Origin: Arthrobacter sp. CAN_C5
GTDB lineage: Bacteria > Actinomycetota > Actinomycetes > Actinomycetales > Micrococcaceae
Length of the DNA: 64,000 nucleotides
Reading direction: 5' to 3'
NCBI RefSeq assembly: GCF_017875735.1
Contig: NZ_JAGGMZ010000001.1
Coordinates: 434,001 to 498,000 of the forward strand
Part shown: one piece after another, positions 49,760 through 58,802 of the stretch
How positions within the stretch are numbered: the stretch's first letter is position 1
Layout of the letters: every line of letters starts with the position of its first letter
Program-made: the position numbers and the translations under genes
Notes under the pieces: generated by a model
The model's input: only the letters and a program-made list of their open reading frames with translations
Told to the model about the DNA's origin: nothing
The model's database searches: none

Positions 49760-51857
49760 GGAAGCGTTCCTCAAACTCGGGGAGCGTGGTGGCCGTGTAG
49801 GTGATGGTGAGATGGTTGTCGTCCAGGTAGACATAGACGTTGCCCACCACCGGGGTGCAGACCCCCTCGGGGCAGATCAGGTCGGTGAGATCCATCAGCC
49901 GGAGTGCCCCGCCGGTTTCCTGAGCTGACGGCACCGGCGCTGTTGCGGCGAGTTTCTCGCCGACCGGGAAGGTGCACTCGGCGGCATCCTGCCCGTGCTC
50001 TTCGATGCAGGAGATCATGTTCACTTCAAACCTGGGGTTATCCCGCATTCCGATCACCGGGATGCCCGCATCGCCCAGAACCGCACTGGCCTCACCGATC
50101 CCCGCCACGGACCGCTCCTCAGTGGTGTCCTTGGTGGAAATGGTCGCCATGGTGAACACGGCGTCGGGTTTCATTCGCAGCGCGTACTCCGTGGCGGCGT
50201 CGTTGAACGTATTGCAAACCTCGTTGCGTGCGTCGCTCTCGGTGCCGTAACTGCACCCGCCGAGCAGCAAAGCCGTCACCTGATAGTTGTTCCGCTGGGC
50301 CATCAGCTCGATCGGTTCCAGCCACTGTTCGGCGTGGGAATCACCGATCACCAGAATCTCTTTCACCGGTTCGCCGTCCGCCGGGGTGAAGGAACACCCG
50401 CGGACAGCTCTGTCGTTTCCTACCGGGACATGCTCGCCTTCGCACTTTTCGCCGAGAACACCCCACTCGGCGTCCAGGCTCCCCAGATCCGGCAGCGGCG
50501 GCGAATCGCCCGTGGACTGGTCGACGAAGCCGGGCAGCAGGGAGTAGGCGCCGGGATTCTCGGTTTGAGCCTGGCTCACGAGGGCCTGGGCCTGGGTCTT
50601 CATGACCAGTTGAACACTCGCCACCGAGGCGGAGATCAGCGTGATGCAGACCGCGATCACCGCCAGGCTCCGCACCTTGCTCGCCTCAACCCTCTTTTGG
50701 CTGCGAAGCGGCCGCTCGACGAAGCGTGTGGTGAGGTAGGCAAGGGCCAGGGACAGGCCGATGATGGCAAGCCCCCCGAGGGGTCCGACCGTCTCTCGCC
50801 CCCGGTACACCAGGTAGATGACAAGGATTGGCCAATGCCAGAGGTAGAGCGCATAGGACAGGTCGCCCATTTTGACCAGCGGCCCCCACGACAGGAAGCG
50901 GTCCGCCCCGAGACGGCTTCCCGTCTGCCCTGCGGCGATGATGAGGGCTGCGGACAGAAGCGGCCAGAGGGCAACAAAACCTGGGAACTCGCCTTCGACG
51001 TCGAGCACGTAACCGACGCTGAGCATGCCAGCCAGCCCAATCCAGCCGGCCGCGACGGCGATGGTCTTGGGAAGGTTGACCCGCGGCAGGACCAGGGCGA
51101 GCAGCGTCCCCAACGCAAATTCCCACAGCCTGGCGCGGGTGTCGAAGTAGGCGAAGGACTGATTGGTATTCGTCTGGTAGATGGAGAAACTGAGGGACAC
51201 GACGAAGATCGCACCGAAGATCACTGCCGCGACGCTCTGGAACCTCGCGTTGACTCTCCGGGCGATCAGGCTCGCCGCCAGGAACAGGAGCGGCCACAAC
51301 ACGAACACCTGTCCCTGGATGGAGAGGGACCAGAAGTGCTGGAGGGGGCTGGCCACGCTGGTGTCCGCGTAGTAGTCGACTGACTCGGCGGCGAGCAGCC
51401 AGTTCTGGAAGTAGAAGAGCGAGGCCCACGACTGGTCGAGCACCATGGACCAGCGCGCCCGCGGCAGGAACAGCAGTGAAGCGACCAGCGTGGCGATCAA
51501 GACGACGGCGACGGCGGGCAACAGTCTCTTGAACAGGTGCACCCAGTGCCGCAGGAGGGCGAAAGGGGTTCCCCGCTCTGACCTCCGGACGAACGTCAGG
51601 GTCATCAGGAACGCTGAGATGAGCAGGAAGATATCGACGCCGCCCGAGACCCGGTCAAACCAGATGTGATAGGTCACCACCATCAGAACGGCAAGCGCGC
51701 GAAGACCCTGCACCTCCGGGCGGTACCCCTCCCGCGGCGGGGTGGCCGGTGCTTCCCGGCGGCGACCGCGGACTGCGGTGCCTTCGCGGTCCATCATGAA
51801 AGTCCCTTCGCCGTCCTGGAGGTTGATGCTTCCTGGGTTCAGGACAGCGTGTTTCAC
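49743..51857 (-). CDS. OafA/YrhL-type acyltransferase with C-terminal SGNH domain
   Basis: The 704-residue membrane protein has an N-terminal acyltransferase-3 domain (residues about 45-400) of about ten hydrophobic helices, starting GYRPEVQGLRALAVLMVVTY with the conserved R and H (VTYHIWF) and GGVDIFLLISAFLMT. The C-terminal extracytoplasmic part (about 440-704) is an SGNH esterase-like domain with the nucleophile block EILVIGDSHAEQW and the final Asp-His pair in YVYLDDNHLT. Such fusions O-acetylate cell-wall or surface polysaccharides. Starts at 51857 or 51797 are both possible; the first 40 residues are hydrophilic. Confidence 0.9.
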   Translation of the reverse strand: MKHAVLNPGSINLQDGEGTFMMDREGTAVRGRRREAPATPPREGYRPEVQGLRALAVLMVVTYHIWFDRVSGGVDIFLLISAFLMTLTFVRRSERGTPFALLRHWVHLFKRLLPAVAVVLIATLVASLLFLPRARWSMVLDQSWASLFYFQNWLLAAESVDYYADTSVASPLQHFWSLSIQGQVFVLWPLLFLAASLIARRVNARFQSVAAVIFGAIFVVSLSFSIYQTNTNQSFAYFDTRARLWEFALGTLLALVLPRVNLPKTIAVAAGWIGLAGMLSVGYVLDVEGEFPGFVALWPLLSAALIIAAGQTGSRLGADRFLSWGPLVKMGDLSYALYLWHWPILVIYLVYRGRETVGPLGGLAIIGLSLALAYLTTRFVERPLRSQKRVEASKVRSLAVIAVCITLISASVASVQLVMKTQAQALVSQAQTENPGAYSLLPGFVDQSTGDSPPLPDLGSLDAEWGVLGEKCEGEHVPVGNDRAVRGCSFTPADGEPVKEILVIGDSHAEQWLEPIELMAQRNNYQVTALLLGGCSYGTESDARNEVCNTFNDAATEYALRMKPDAVFTMATISTKDTTEERSVAGIGEASAVLGDAGIPVIGMRDNPRFEVNMISCIEEHGQDAAECTFPVGEKLAATAPVPSAQETGGALRLMDLTDLICPEGVCTPVVGNVYVYLDDNHLTITYTATTLPEFEERFHAALG

Positions 51858-51969
51858 GTAGTCCTTATCTTTTCATAGGTGGATCCGCCGGCTTTCCGGA
51901 GCCGGACCGGCGTCGGGCGCTGCAATTGCCCGTAGGCTGGTAAGCACACTGTCAATCCGAGGAGTCACT

Positions 51970-52179
51970 GTGGCACTGAGCAAAGGCACGTCCGTGGAGT
52001 GGAACACTCCGCAGGGCACCACCTACGGGAAAATTGTCGAGAAGAAGACCAGCGACTTCCAGCTGGACGGCAACACGCACCGCGCCAGCGAGGACGAGCC
52101 ACAGTACATCGTCGAGTCCGGTAAAACAGGGGCCCGTGCTGCCCACAAGGCGAGCGCCCTCACCGAGAAGTCGGCCTAG
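51970..52179 (+). CDS. DUF2945 (HVA1 TUDOR-like) small protein
   Basis: The 69-residue protein matches DUF2945, a short SH3/Tudor-like fold: GTSVEWNTPQGTTYGKIVEK, then TSDFQLDGNTHRASEDEPQY, IVESGKTGARAAHKASALT. Function is unknown; the family is often annotated as hypervirulence-associated by fungal homologues. GTG 51970 follows GAGGAG at six bases. It is two bases upstream of the flavoprotein gene and likely co-translated with it. Confidence 0.85.
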   Translation: MALSKGTSVEWNTPQGTTYGKIVEKKTSDFQLDGNTHRASEDEPQYIVESGKTGARAAHKASALTEKSA

Positions 52180-52181
52180 CG

Positions 52182-53402
52182 GTGGCTGCTGCGGACAGCG
52201 ATGCGGCCGTGACCCACCATCAGATAGTCATCATCGGCGGGGGGAACGCCGGGATCTCCCTCGCAGCACGGTTGCGCCGTTACGGTGCCAAGGACATTGC
52301 TGTGCTGGAGCCCAGCTCCGACCACCTCTACCAGCCGTTGTTTTCCCATATTGCCGGCGGAACCGCCCAGGCTGCTGAGGCCATCAGGCCGCAAAGATCG
52401 GTGATTCCCCGCGGGGTGACCTGGGTGCAGGACGCCGCGGTCGACGTCGACGCGGCCCACAACACAGTTCTGCTGGCCTCCGGCGCCCGGCTTGGCTACG
52501 ACCAGCTGGTGGTTTGCCCCGGCATTCAGAAGGACTGGAACGCGGTGCCCGGTCTGGCCGACGCCATGGCCTCGGAGTACGGCGCCTCGAACTACGAGAT
52601 TGAGCTGGCGCCCAAGGCCTGGGACCTGCTGCGCACCTTGCGCAGCGGAACGGTGGTATTCAACCTGCCGCCGGGTCCCCTGACCTGCGGGGGCGCCGCC
52701 CAGAAGCCCATGTACCTGGGCTGCGACTATTGGGCCCAGCAGGGAGTCCTGGCTGACATCCGGGTGGTCCTGGTGGTTCCCACCCCCACGGTCTTTGCGG
52801 AAGCGGTGGCCAACGAGGAGCTCAACCGCAAGATCGCCGAGTACGGAATCGAGCTGCGTTGCAACAGCGAGGTCACCGCGGTCGACGCCGCCGGAAGAAC
52901 CGTCACAGTGCAGGACAACCTGGCCGGCGGGACGGAAACCCTGAGTTACGATGTGCTGCACGCCGTTCCGCCGCAGTCGGCTCCTGACTGGCTCAAATCA
53001 ACCGATCTCCCGGCCCTGGGAGACCCCTCGGGGTTCGTCGAGGTGGACCCGGAAACCCTGCGGTCCATCAGGTACCCGGCCGTCTGGTCTCTCGGAGACG
53101 CGGCAGCCACCCTGAACTCGAAGTCGGGTGCCGCGCTCCGTGAGCAGACCCTGGTGGTGGCCAAGAACCTGAGGGCAGTCCTCAAGGGCAAGAAGGTCAG
53201 TGCGAAGTACAACAACTACTCGGCGTGCCCGTTCACGGTGTCGCGGTCCACGGTGGTGTTCTCCGAGTTTGACGACCAGTACCGGGCGAAGCCGTCCATT
53301 CCGTGGAAGGGCATCATGCGGGAACGGCGGGCCACCTTTGTCCTTGAACGCCGCATCCTGCCCCACGTCTACTGGAAGCTGATTCTGAAGGGGCGCGCCT
53401 AA
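52182..53402 (+). CDS. Sulfide:quinone oxidoreductase-like FAD protein
   Basis: The 406-residue flavoprotein has an FAD-binding QIVIIGGGNAGISLAARLRR, the NDH-2/SQR-type DHLYQPLFSHIAGGTAQAAE, and the catalytic-cysteine regions GPLTCGGAAQKPMYLG and NNYSACPFTVSRSTV. This matches the SQR family (mitochondrial/type II branch), which oxidises sulfide to polysulfide or a thiol acceptor and reduces quinone at the membrane. Both active cysteines appear present. GTG 52182 is two bases after the DUF2945 stop; GTG 52209 is an alternative nearer the FAD motif. No rhodanese or persulfide dioxygenase is adjacent. Confidence 0.85.
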   Translation: MAAADSDAAVTHHQIVIIGGGNAGISLAARLRRYGAKDIAVLEPSSDHLYQPLFSHIAGGTAQAAEAIRPQRSVIPRGVTWVQDAAVDVDAAHNTVLLASGARLGYDQLVVCPGIQKDWNAVPGLADAMASEYGASNYEIELAPKAWDLLRTLRSGTVVFNLPPGPLTCGGAAQKPMYLGCDYWAQQGVLADIRVVLVVPTPTVFAEAVANEELNRKIAEYGIELRCNSEVTAVDAAGRTVTVQDNLAGGTETLSYDVLHAVPPQSAPDWLKSTDLPALGDPSGFVEVDPETLRSIRYPAVWSLGDAAATLNSKSGAALREQTLVVAKNLRAVLKGKKVSAKYNNYSACPFTVSRSTVVFSEFDDQYRAKPSIPWKGIMRERRATFVLERRILPHVYWKLILKGRA

Positions 53403-53432
53403 AGCGCTCCCGGATGCTGGGTCGGATTTCCG

Positions 53433-53594
53433 CTATTCCGCGGCATCCAGTTCGTCGCGCAACTTCCCATGGGCGGCCTCCAGCACCAGCACCATCCTGA
53501 TACCCGCGAGGTTCAGTCCCTCGGTGCAGGCCGGGCAAGTTTCCCCACCTTCACCGTCCCGGCTCGCGGAAATGCGGCGTGTTTGGCGCGACAC
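53433..53594 (-). pseudogene. Remnant of a MerR/HspR-like regulator (C-terminal part)
   Basis: A short minus-strand frame (53 codons from GTG 53594) ends in EGLNLAGIRMVLVLEAAHGKLRDELDAAE, given here as EGLNLAGIRMVLVLE plus a helical tail. This is the HspR-type signature after the DNA-binding wing. The preceding sequence (RQTRRISASRDGEGGETCPAC) does not form the expected wing and helix, and no DNA-binding helices are found upstream although the frame stays open to about 53725. It looks like a decayed or partly replaced MerR gene. Confidence 0.45.
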
Positions 53595-53747
53595 GCCGTC
53601 GTCGTCGGGAGGAGCTGGGGGATTCTGCGGGTGTGAGATTAGTTCCCGGAGGAGACCTGATGACTCCCCGTCCAGCTTGGGCGCGTAAGCTGGAAGACTG
53701 CGGACAAAATTACTGCCACTTCAGGCATTGTCCGCGAGGAGGCAAAA

Positions 53748-54383
53748 TTGGCACGACGCATGGCGGACCCGGCTTACCGAGCACAGCAATGGGAACGACG
53801 TTACGACCCGAATATCGAAGAAATCAACCGGATGTGTGACACTCTGGCCGAGCAGAAGCCGGACCGTTCACTTCCCTACATTGACCCGGCACACGACCTT
53901 GACGAATGTCGCATTGTGAGTCTGTTCTCCAACCCGGGCGCGAACCTCGCCTCAGGATTTGTGTCCGCGGAGAACGACGATCAGAGTGCCATCCGCACTG
54001 CCGAGATTTACGAGAGCGTTGGGCTGCAGCCCAAGTTCGTGATGCCCTGGAACGTTTACCCCTGGTATGTCACAGAGGTGAAGGAGAAGGCGCTCACCCC
54101 CGAGCAGATCGACGAGGGCGTCAAGCCGTTGTTGGCATTCCTGCAGCGTGTCTCGCGTGCCTCAGCCCTGGTGGCTCACGGCACCGATGCGCACAAGGTG
54201 GCGCGCCGCCTCACGCAGCTGGAAAACCGGGCCATCCAGCGCCGCGGTTTCAAGGTGTACAAGGTGCGTTCCACTGGAGATCGCGCGTTTGCGGGCTCTC
54301 CGGCGAAGCAGGAGGTGTGGCGCCAGGAAATGCAGGCCGCCTACACTGACGCGATGGCTCGGGCTGGCATCAGCCGCGCCTGA
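53748..54383 (+). CDS. Uracil-DNA glycosylase-like protein
   Basis: The 211-residue protein resembles the uracil-DNA glycosylase superfamily as found in actinobacteria: CRIVSLFSNPGANLASGFVS with the N-terminal loop, the segment SAENDDQSAIRTAEIYESVG and the core KFVMPWNVYPWYVTEVKEKA. The late ALVAHGTDAHKVARRLTQLE corresponds to the region of the HPS-type loop, here with HG instead, so catalytic ability is uncertain. TTG 53748 has GAGGAGG five bases upstream and is preferred to ATG 53760. A clear hairpin follows. Confidence 0.7.
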   Translation: MARRMADPAYRAQQWERRYDPNIEEINRMCDTLAEQKPDRSLPYIDPAHDLDECRIVSLFSNPGANLASGFVSAENDDQSAIRTAEIYESVGLQPKFVMPWNVYPWYVTEVKEKALTPEQIDEGVKPLLAFLQRVSRASALVAHGTDAHKVARRLTQLENRAIQRRGFKVYKVRSTGDRAFAGSPAKQEVWRQEMQAAYTDAMARAGISRA

Positions 54384-54430
54384 TCCAGCACGGGTCACAC
54401 CGGTGCTGGGCAATCCAGTGCCGCCTGACG

Positions 54431-54474
54431 GCACCCGGAGAGCAGCCTTCATGGCTCTCGCCGGGTGCTGTTTG
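54431..54474 (+). terminator. Terminator hairpin after the UDG-like gene
   Basis: GCACCCGG (54431-54438) pairs with CCGGGTGC (54461-54468), and AGAG with CTCT inside, with a CATG-containing loop; TGTTTG follows. It lies 47 bases after the stop codon and separates the gene from the convergent methyltransferase. Confidence 0.7.
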
Positions 54475-54522
54475 TCGTTAAGGGGCGACGTCGGCAGGCG
54501 TCGTCGCCGGAAAAAGTATTGC

Positions 54523-55116
54523 CTAATTCGTGCGCGTGAGGATCGAGACCAGGAACGACGACGACGGCTCCCACGGCCGGAGCTCCCAGGTGGAAAACTG
54601 TGCGCTGGATGCCAGGCCCGCAGCGGCCGCATCGGCGAAAAGACTCTCCGCTGAATACCCGCGATCGCTGCCAAACCCCACGACCAGCCGGCCGTCCGGA
54701 ACCAGGTGAGCGTGCAGCCGGCGCAGCACGTCCGGAGCGGTGCCGGGTGCCAGGAACGGCAACACATTTCCAGTGCAGACGATCAGGTCAAAGGTCCGCC
54801 GGAGCGCGAGCGTGCTCAGGTCCGCGACCTGCCATTGGGATTGAGGGTGATCGCGCTGCGCGGCGGCGATCAGCTCGGCGTCCGCGTCGACGCCGGTGAC
54901 CTGATGGCCCCGCCGGGCCAGTTCCCCGCCGACCCGGCCGGTGCCGCAGCCAGCGTCGAGGATCTGGCTGCCGCGGGCGGCCATCGCGTCGAGAACCCGC
55001 GCCTCACCATGCAGGTCCCGGCCCTCCGCGCGCATCACCTCGAAGCGCTGGATGTACCGGGTGGAGTGGCCGGGGTGCTCGCGGTTTTCTGCCGCCCAAA
55101 GTGTCTCTTCGTTCAC
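54523..55116 (-). CDS. Class I SAM-dependent methyltransferase
   Basis: The 197-residue protein has the SAM-binding motif I SQILDAGCGTGRVGGELARR followed by the acidic motif GVDADAELIAAAQ and the motif III-like DLIVCTGNVLPFLAP. The rest is consistent with a small-molecule methyltransferase (Methyltransf_25/11). The acceptor is unknown. It is divergent from the Pr6Pr membrane gene, 61 bases apart, and is transcribed alone. Confidence 0.88.
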   Translation of the reverse strand: MNEETLWAAENREHPGHSTRYIQRFEVMRAEGRDLHGEARVLDAMAARGSQILDAGCGTGRVGGELARRGHQVTGVDADAELIAAAQRDHPQSQWQVADLSTLALRRTFDLIVCTGNVLPFLAPGTAPDVLRRLHAHLVPDGRLVVGFGSDRGYSAESLFADAAAAGLASSAQFSTWELRPWEPSSSFLVSILTRTN

Positions 55117-55177
55117 TGGGACAGCCTACTGGGCATACGATCAGTGAAGAATTGTCCGCCAGTGCAGGAGGGTACCG

Positions 55178-55837
55178 ATGGGGTTGGCAGCAAGGGGTTG
55201 GCACGGCGTCGTCGCGTTGATCGGTTTGGTGGGCCTCGGCGCCCAGGTTGTCGCCCTGATCAACGGGGAAAACTACTCGGTACTCGGGCCCGCCATGTCC
55301 TGGTGGAACTTCTTCAGCTACTTCACCATCCTCAGCAATATCCTGGTCCTCGTGATCAACGCGGACCTCGCCCTCCACCCGTCCGGCCGTTCGTCAACGC
55401 TGTGGCGGGTGCTGCGGCTGAACGCCGTCGTCAATATCTCGGTCACCGGGCTGATCGCCTTCACGCTGTTGCGGCGTCTCCCGGAGGTGCAGGCACTGGT
55501 GGGCCTGGGCCGGCTCTCCGACACCCTGCTTCACTATGTGGTGCCGATCCTGACGGTGCTCGGGTGGCTCTTGTTCGGCCCCCGGCCGTGCTTCACCATC
55601 CAGGCGGTCTGGCTCTCGCTGGTTTTCCCGGGGGTCTGGCTGGTCTACACGCTCCTGCGCGGGGCGGCGGTCACCTGGTACCCGTACCCCTTTGTCGACC
55701 TGAGGATCATCGACCCGCTGGAAGTGCTGATCAACTGTGTGTTCATCGGAGCCATGTTCGTGGGATTCGGCTTCGCCGCGCTGCAGATCGACAACCGAAT
55801 GAAACCGAAATTCTTCAGGGAGGACTCCAATGTCTGA
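55178..55837 (+). CDS. Pr6Pr family membrane protein
   Basis: The 219-residue protein has six hydrophobic helices and the family features NFFSYFTILSNILVLVINAD, LHYVVPILTVLGWLLFGPR and TWYPYPFVDLR. The Pr6Pr family (six-helix, FAR-17a/AIG1-like) is widespread in actinobacteria and of unknown function; eukaryotic relatives are hydrolases of fatty-acid esters. The 3' end overlaps the DUF2071 gene by eight bases, indicating co-expression. Confidence 0.85.
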   Translation: MGLAARGWHGVVALIGLVGLGAQVVALINGENYSVLGPAMSWWNFFSYFTILSNILVLVINADLALHPSGRSSTLWRVLRLNAVVNISVTGLIAFTLLRRLPEVQALVGLGRLSDTLLHYVVPILTVLGWLLFGPRPCFTIQAVWLSLVFPGVWLVYTLLRGAAVTWYPYPFVDLRIIDPLEVLINCVFIGAMFVGFGFAALQIDNRMKPKFFREDSNV

Positions 55838-56555
55838 CGCAATCGCCTGGCCGGCGGCCCCGCCCCTGGTCAGTTGGCCCATCATGGATCAGGCGTGGCT
55901 GGACGCCGTCTTCTTGCACTGGCGGATCCCGGTGGAGACAGCCGCAGGCTTCATGCCGCCCGGGACCGAACCCGACGTGTTCGACGGCGACGCGTGGGTG
56001 GGGCTGATCGGGTTTCGGATGGTCGGTGCGGGGATCGGCTCCGGGATGCCCGTTCCCTATTTCGGGTCCTTCAGCGAAATCAACGTCCGGTTGTACTCCC
56101 GGGAACCCGATGGGACCCGCGGGGTCGTGTTTCTCACCCTCGACGCATCCCGGTTGGCCGTGGTCTTGGTGGCCCGGGCGGCCGGCATCCCGTACGTCTG
56201 GTCCCGGTGCGCACCGGTGACCGACCAGGGCCGTGCCGGCTACACGGTGCGGCGGTTCCGGGGCGGGGCGTCGTCGTCGTTCGCGGTCCGGCCGAACCGG
56301 GCGGTGATCGCCAACGATCCGCTGACGATCAACGTGACCGCGCGGTTTGGCCTGCACTCCCAGCTGGCGGGGAGGACGCTCTTCATCCCGAACACCCACG
56401 CGCCCTGGCCCCTGCACCCGGCGACCATCGACTATCTCGACGACGGGCTGGTCAGCGCCGCCGGGATCACCGTCACCGGGCCACCCGAATCGGTGCTGTA
56501 CTCGCCGGGGGTGCAGACGCAGTTCGGTAAGCCCCGGGTAATCCGGCGCGGCTAG
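55830..56555 (+). CDS. YqjF/DUF2071 family protein
   Basis: The 241-residue protein matches DUF2071 (YqjF): start WPIMDQAWLDAVFLHWRIPV, then GDAWVGLIGFRMVGAGIGSG, YFGSFSEINVRLYSREPDG and RTLFIPNTHAPWPLHPATI. The fold resembles acetoacetate decarboxylase, but active-site chemistry is not established. ATG 55830 overlaps the membrane-protein gene; together they may form a small membrane-linked unit. Confidence 0.87.
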   Translation: MSDAIAWPAAPPLVSWPIMDQAWLDAVFLHWRIPVETAAGFMPPGTEPDVFDGDAWVGLIGFRMVGAGIGSGMPVPYFGSFSEINVRLYSREPDGTRGVVFLTLDASRLAVVLVARAAGIPYVWSRCAPVTDQGRAGYTVRRFRGGASSSFAVRPNRAVIANDPLTINVTARFGLHSQLAGRTLFIPNTHAPWPLHPATIDYLDDGLVSAAGITVTGPPESVLYSPGVQTQFGKPRVIRRG

Positions 56556-56587
56556 TCACGCGTCAACCAGCTTTCCGCAGGGCGGGG

Positions 56588-57283
56588 TCAGACCATCCCG
56601 GAGGGGCGGATATTCAGTGACTCGATGGTGGAGTCCCGGGACGCGTCGACCGCGAGACGGACGGCCTTGGCCACCTGGTCGGGCTGGATCCATTCCTCGG
56701 GCCGGTAGGGCTTGCCCTCGAAGGTGTGCAGTTCCTGCTGCATGTCAGTGGCCACCCGGCCGGGATGGATGGAGCTGACCCGCACCCCGTTGCCGCGTTC
56801 CTCCTGCCGGAGGGCATCGGTGAGGGCGCGCAACGCGAACTTCGTGCCGCTGTACAGGGCGGAGCCGTCGCCGGAGGCATATCCGGAACCCGAGTTGATC
56901 GCGATGACCTGCCCCTTGGCGGCCCGGAGTGCGGGAAGCAGCAGCCGGGTCAGATTCGCCACAGCGAACACGTTGACCTCGAAACTTTTCCGCCACTGCT
57001 CGGGGGTCAGCTCGGCCACCTGTCCCATCTGCAGCACACCCGCTGAGTGGACGAGCACATCGAGGCTGGTGATGCCTTCGACAGCGTCGGGGGTGAGCTC
57101 GGTGAGTTCGGCGGCGAACGGCTCGGCGGAGGGGAACTCGCGGGCCAGGTCCTGCAGGGCATCGGCGTCGCGACCGCCGAGGAGCAGATGGTGGGTAGGC
57201 GCGAGCTCGCGGGCGATGGCGAGGCCGATGCCCCGCGAGGCGCCGGTGATCAGGGCTACAGGCAGTTCAGTCATGGTGGACAT
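56588..57283 (-). CDS. SDR family oxidoreductase
   Basis: The 231-residue classical SDR has VALITGASRGIGLAIARELA, LDVLVHSAGVLQMGQVAELT, the active-site Ser in AINSGSGYASGDGSALYSGT with Tyr and Lys in LYSGTKFALRAL, and the PG motif in IHPGRVATDM. It should be an NAD(P)-dependent alcohol/ketone dehydrogenase of unknown substrate. ATG 57283 or 57274 are both acceptable starts; the longer frame is non-conserved. It converges on the DUF2071 gene with 32 bases between stops. Confidence 0.87.
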   Translation of the reverse strand: MSTMTELPVALITGASRGIGLAIARELAPTHHLLLGGRDADALQDLAREFPSAEPFAAELTELTPDAVEGITSLDVLVHSAGVLQMGQVAELTPEQWRKSFEVNVFAVANLTRLLLPALRAAKGQVIAINSGSGYASGDGSALYSGTKFALRALTDALRQEERGNGVRVSSIHPGRVATDMQQELHTFEGKPYRPEEWIQPDQVAKAVRLAVDASRDSTIESLNIRPSGMV

Positions 57284-57432
57284 CCTATGTGTGTCCCCTT
57301 GCGTGCGGGAAAAGTGGTGTGGCTGCGGGAGCGCGCGAGGTGGGTGTAGTTGAGCAATTCGCCTACCGTTCACCGGCAGTTTCCTTACCCTGCGGGAACA
57401 CCATGTTCACCGGTCGTGAGCACCTGGTGCAG

Positions 57433-57502
57433 CCAGAAACGGCCCTCAGGGCAAGGATTGCCGCTAGCAACCGGCGGATCTTGCGCTGAGGGCCGTTTCT
57501 GG
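57433..57502. repeat. 70-base imperfect palindrome in a non-coding spacer
   Basis: CCAGAAACGGCCCTCAG (57433-57449) pairs perfectly with CTGAGGGCCGTTTCTGG (57486-57502), and the bases inside continue the pairing imperfectly toward a small loop near 57465. It lies between the divergent-side SDR and the 3' end of the saccharopine-dehydrogenase-like gene. No T-tract follows on either strand. Confidence 0.8.
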
Positions 57503-57521
57503 GGGGCGGCGGGTTGATGCG

Positions 57522-57555
57522 GACCCTGTCTGGGGCCGTTTCTCTGGACAGGGTC
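57522..57555. terminator. Hairpin after the saccharopine-dehydrogenase-like gene
   Basis: GACCCTGTC (57522-57530) and GACAGGGTC (57547-57555) form a perfect 9-bp stem around 16 bases that again contain GGGCCGTTTCT, the sequence of the neighbouring 70-base palindrome arm. It lies 14 bases after the minus-strand stop codon and may terminate that operon. Confidence 0.55.
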
Positions 57556-57569
57556 GACCTGAAAGAGGG

Positions 57570-58802
57570 CTAGCGTTCCTCCAGCCCCCAGGGGGACCCG
57601 TACCCGACCGGCGTGTCTGCAGCCAGCAGGTCCAGGAACGGCCGGGAGTCGAATGCCTCCGGTCCGAGGACGCCGGTACCCTGCCAGGTTCCGTTCGCCA
57701 GCAGCTCCAGCGCGATCACGGGGTTCACCGCGGTCTGCCACACCACCGCTTGTGACGCGTACTCGGCCATCGACCACTCGTTATCCACCACGTGGTACAG
57801 ATACACGGCGCGGGGTTTCCCGTCCTTGCCGGTACCCGTCACGTACAGTCCGGCGCAGGTCTTCCCCGTCATCCTCTCGCCCAGGGAGGCGGGATCGGGG
57901 AGGGCCGCCGCAACGACGTCGCGGGGTGACACCGATACCCCCTTCACCGTCAGAGGCTCGGTGGAGTCCAGACCCAGCTTGTGAAGGGTTTTGAGCACGT
58001 CGATGAACTCGTCGCCGAGGCCGTACTTGAACGTGACCTTGCGCGCCTTGGTCCAGCGCGGCATCAGGATGACCTCCTCGTGTTCCACGTTTACGCACTC
58101 TACTTCGCCGATTCCTTCGGGGAACCGGAAGACCTCGGGGTCGCTGAACGGTTCGGTGGTGTACCAGCCGGTCTCGCGCTCAAAGACGACCGGCGGGTTC
58201 AGGCACTCCTCGATGGTGGTCCAGATGGAGAACGACGGCGCGAAGGCCGGTTCGCCGTCGGCCCCCGCCACGACGAGGTTGGCGCCGTCGCGCACCCCCA
58301 GCTCGTCGATCGAGGTGAACAGCTCGTCCTCCGCGTAGCGGGCGAAGACATCGGACAGGCCCGGCTCCACGCCCATGCCCACCAGGGCCAGCCGACCGGC
58401 GTCCTCCCACTCCTGTGCCAGCGCGAACTGCTCGTCGCCGAGCATCACCCCGGTCTTGGCGAATGGCTCCTCCGGGTGCCTGACGGACAGGCTCATCGCC
58501 ATATCCAGGTAGGTGGCGCCCGCCGCGAAGCAGCCGTTGAAGATGGGCATCACAAACCGGGGGTCGACGGCGTTGAGGACGTGGGTGATCCGGTGTTCCT
58601 TCACGACGGCGGCAACCGCCTCGGCCGACGACGCATCCACCTGCGTGGCCACCAGCCGGTCATCATCGAGTGCATCCACCAGGGCCTGTGGCCGGGCGGG
58701 GTCGTAGTCGGCCACCACCAGCAGGTCGAAGAACGAGCGCCGGACGGCGATCCGCGCAGCGGCGGATCCAACACCTCCGGCACCAACAATGAGAATGCGC
58801 AT
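57570..58802 (-). CDS. Saccharopine dehydrogenase family protein
   Basis: The 410-residue protein begins with a Rossmann fold (MRILIVGAGGVGSAAARIAV) and follows the saccharopine dehydrogenase/carboxynorspermidine synthase pattern: ITHVLNAVDPRFVMPIFNGC, GATYLDMAMSLSVRHPEEPF, LVGMGVEPGLSDVFARYAED, and VYLYHVVDNEWSMAEY. It probably makes or breaks a secondary-amine bond at an amino acid. It shares one base with the upstream permease stop (TAATG), so permease and enzyme form an operon, plausibly for lysine or a related amine. Confidence 0.87.
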   Translation of the reverse strand: MRILIVGAGGVGSAAARIAVRRSFFDLLVVADYDPARPQALVDALDDDRLVATQVDASSAEAVAAVVKEHRITHVLNAVDPRFVMPIFNGCFAAGATYLDMAMSLSVRHPEEPFAKTGVMLGDEQFALAQEWEDAGRLALVGMGVEPGLSDVFARYAEDELFTSIDELGVRDGANLVVAGADGEPAFAPSFSIWTTIEECLNPPVVFERETGWYTTEPFSDPEVFRFPEGIGEVECVNVEHEEVILMPRWTKARKVTFKYGLGDEFIDVLKTLHKLGLDSTEPLTVKGVSVSPRDVVAAALPDPASLGERMTGKTCAGLYVTGTGKDGKPRAVYLYHVVDNEWSMAEYASQAVVWQTAVNPVIALELLANGTWQGTGVLGPEAFDSRPFLDLLAADTPVGYGSPWGLEER

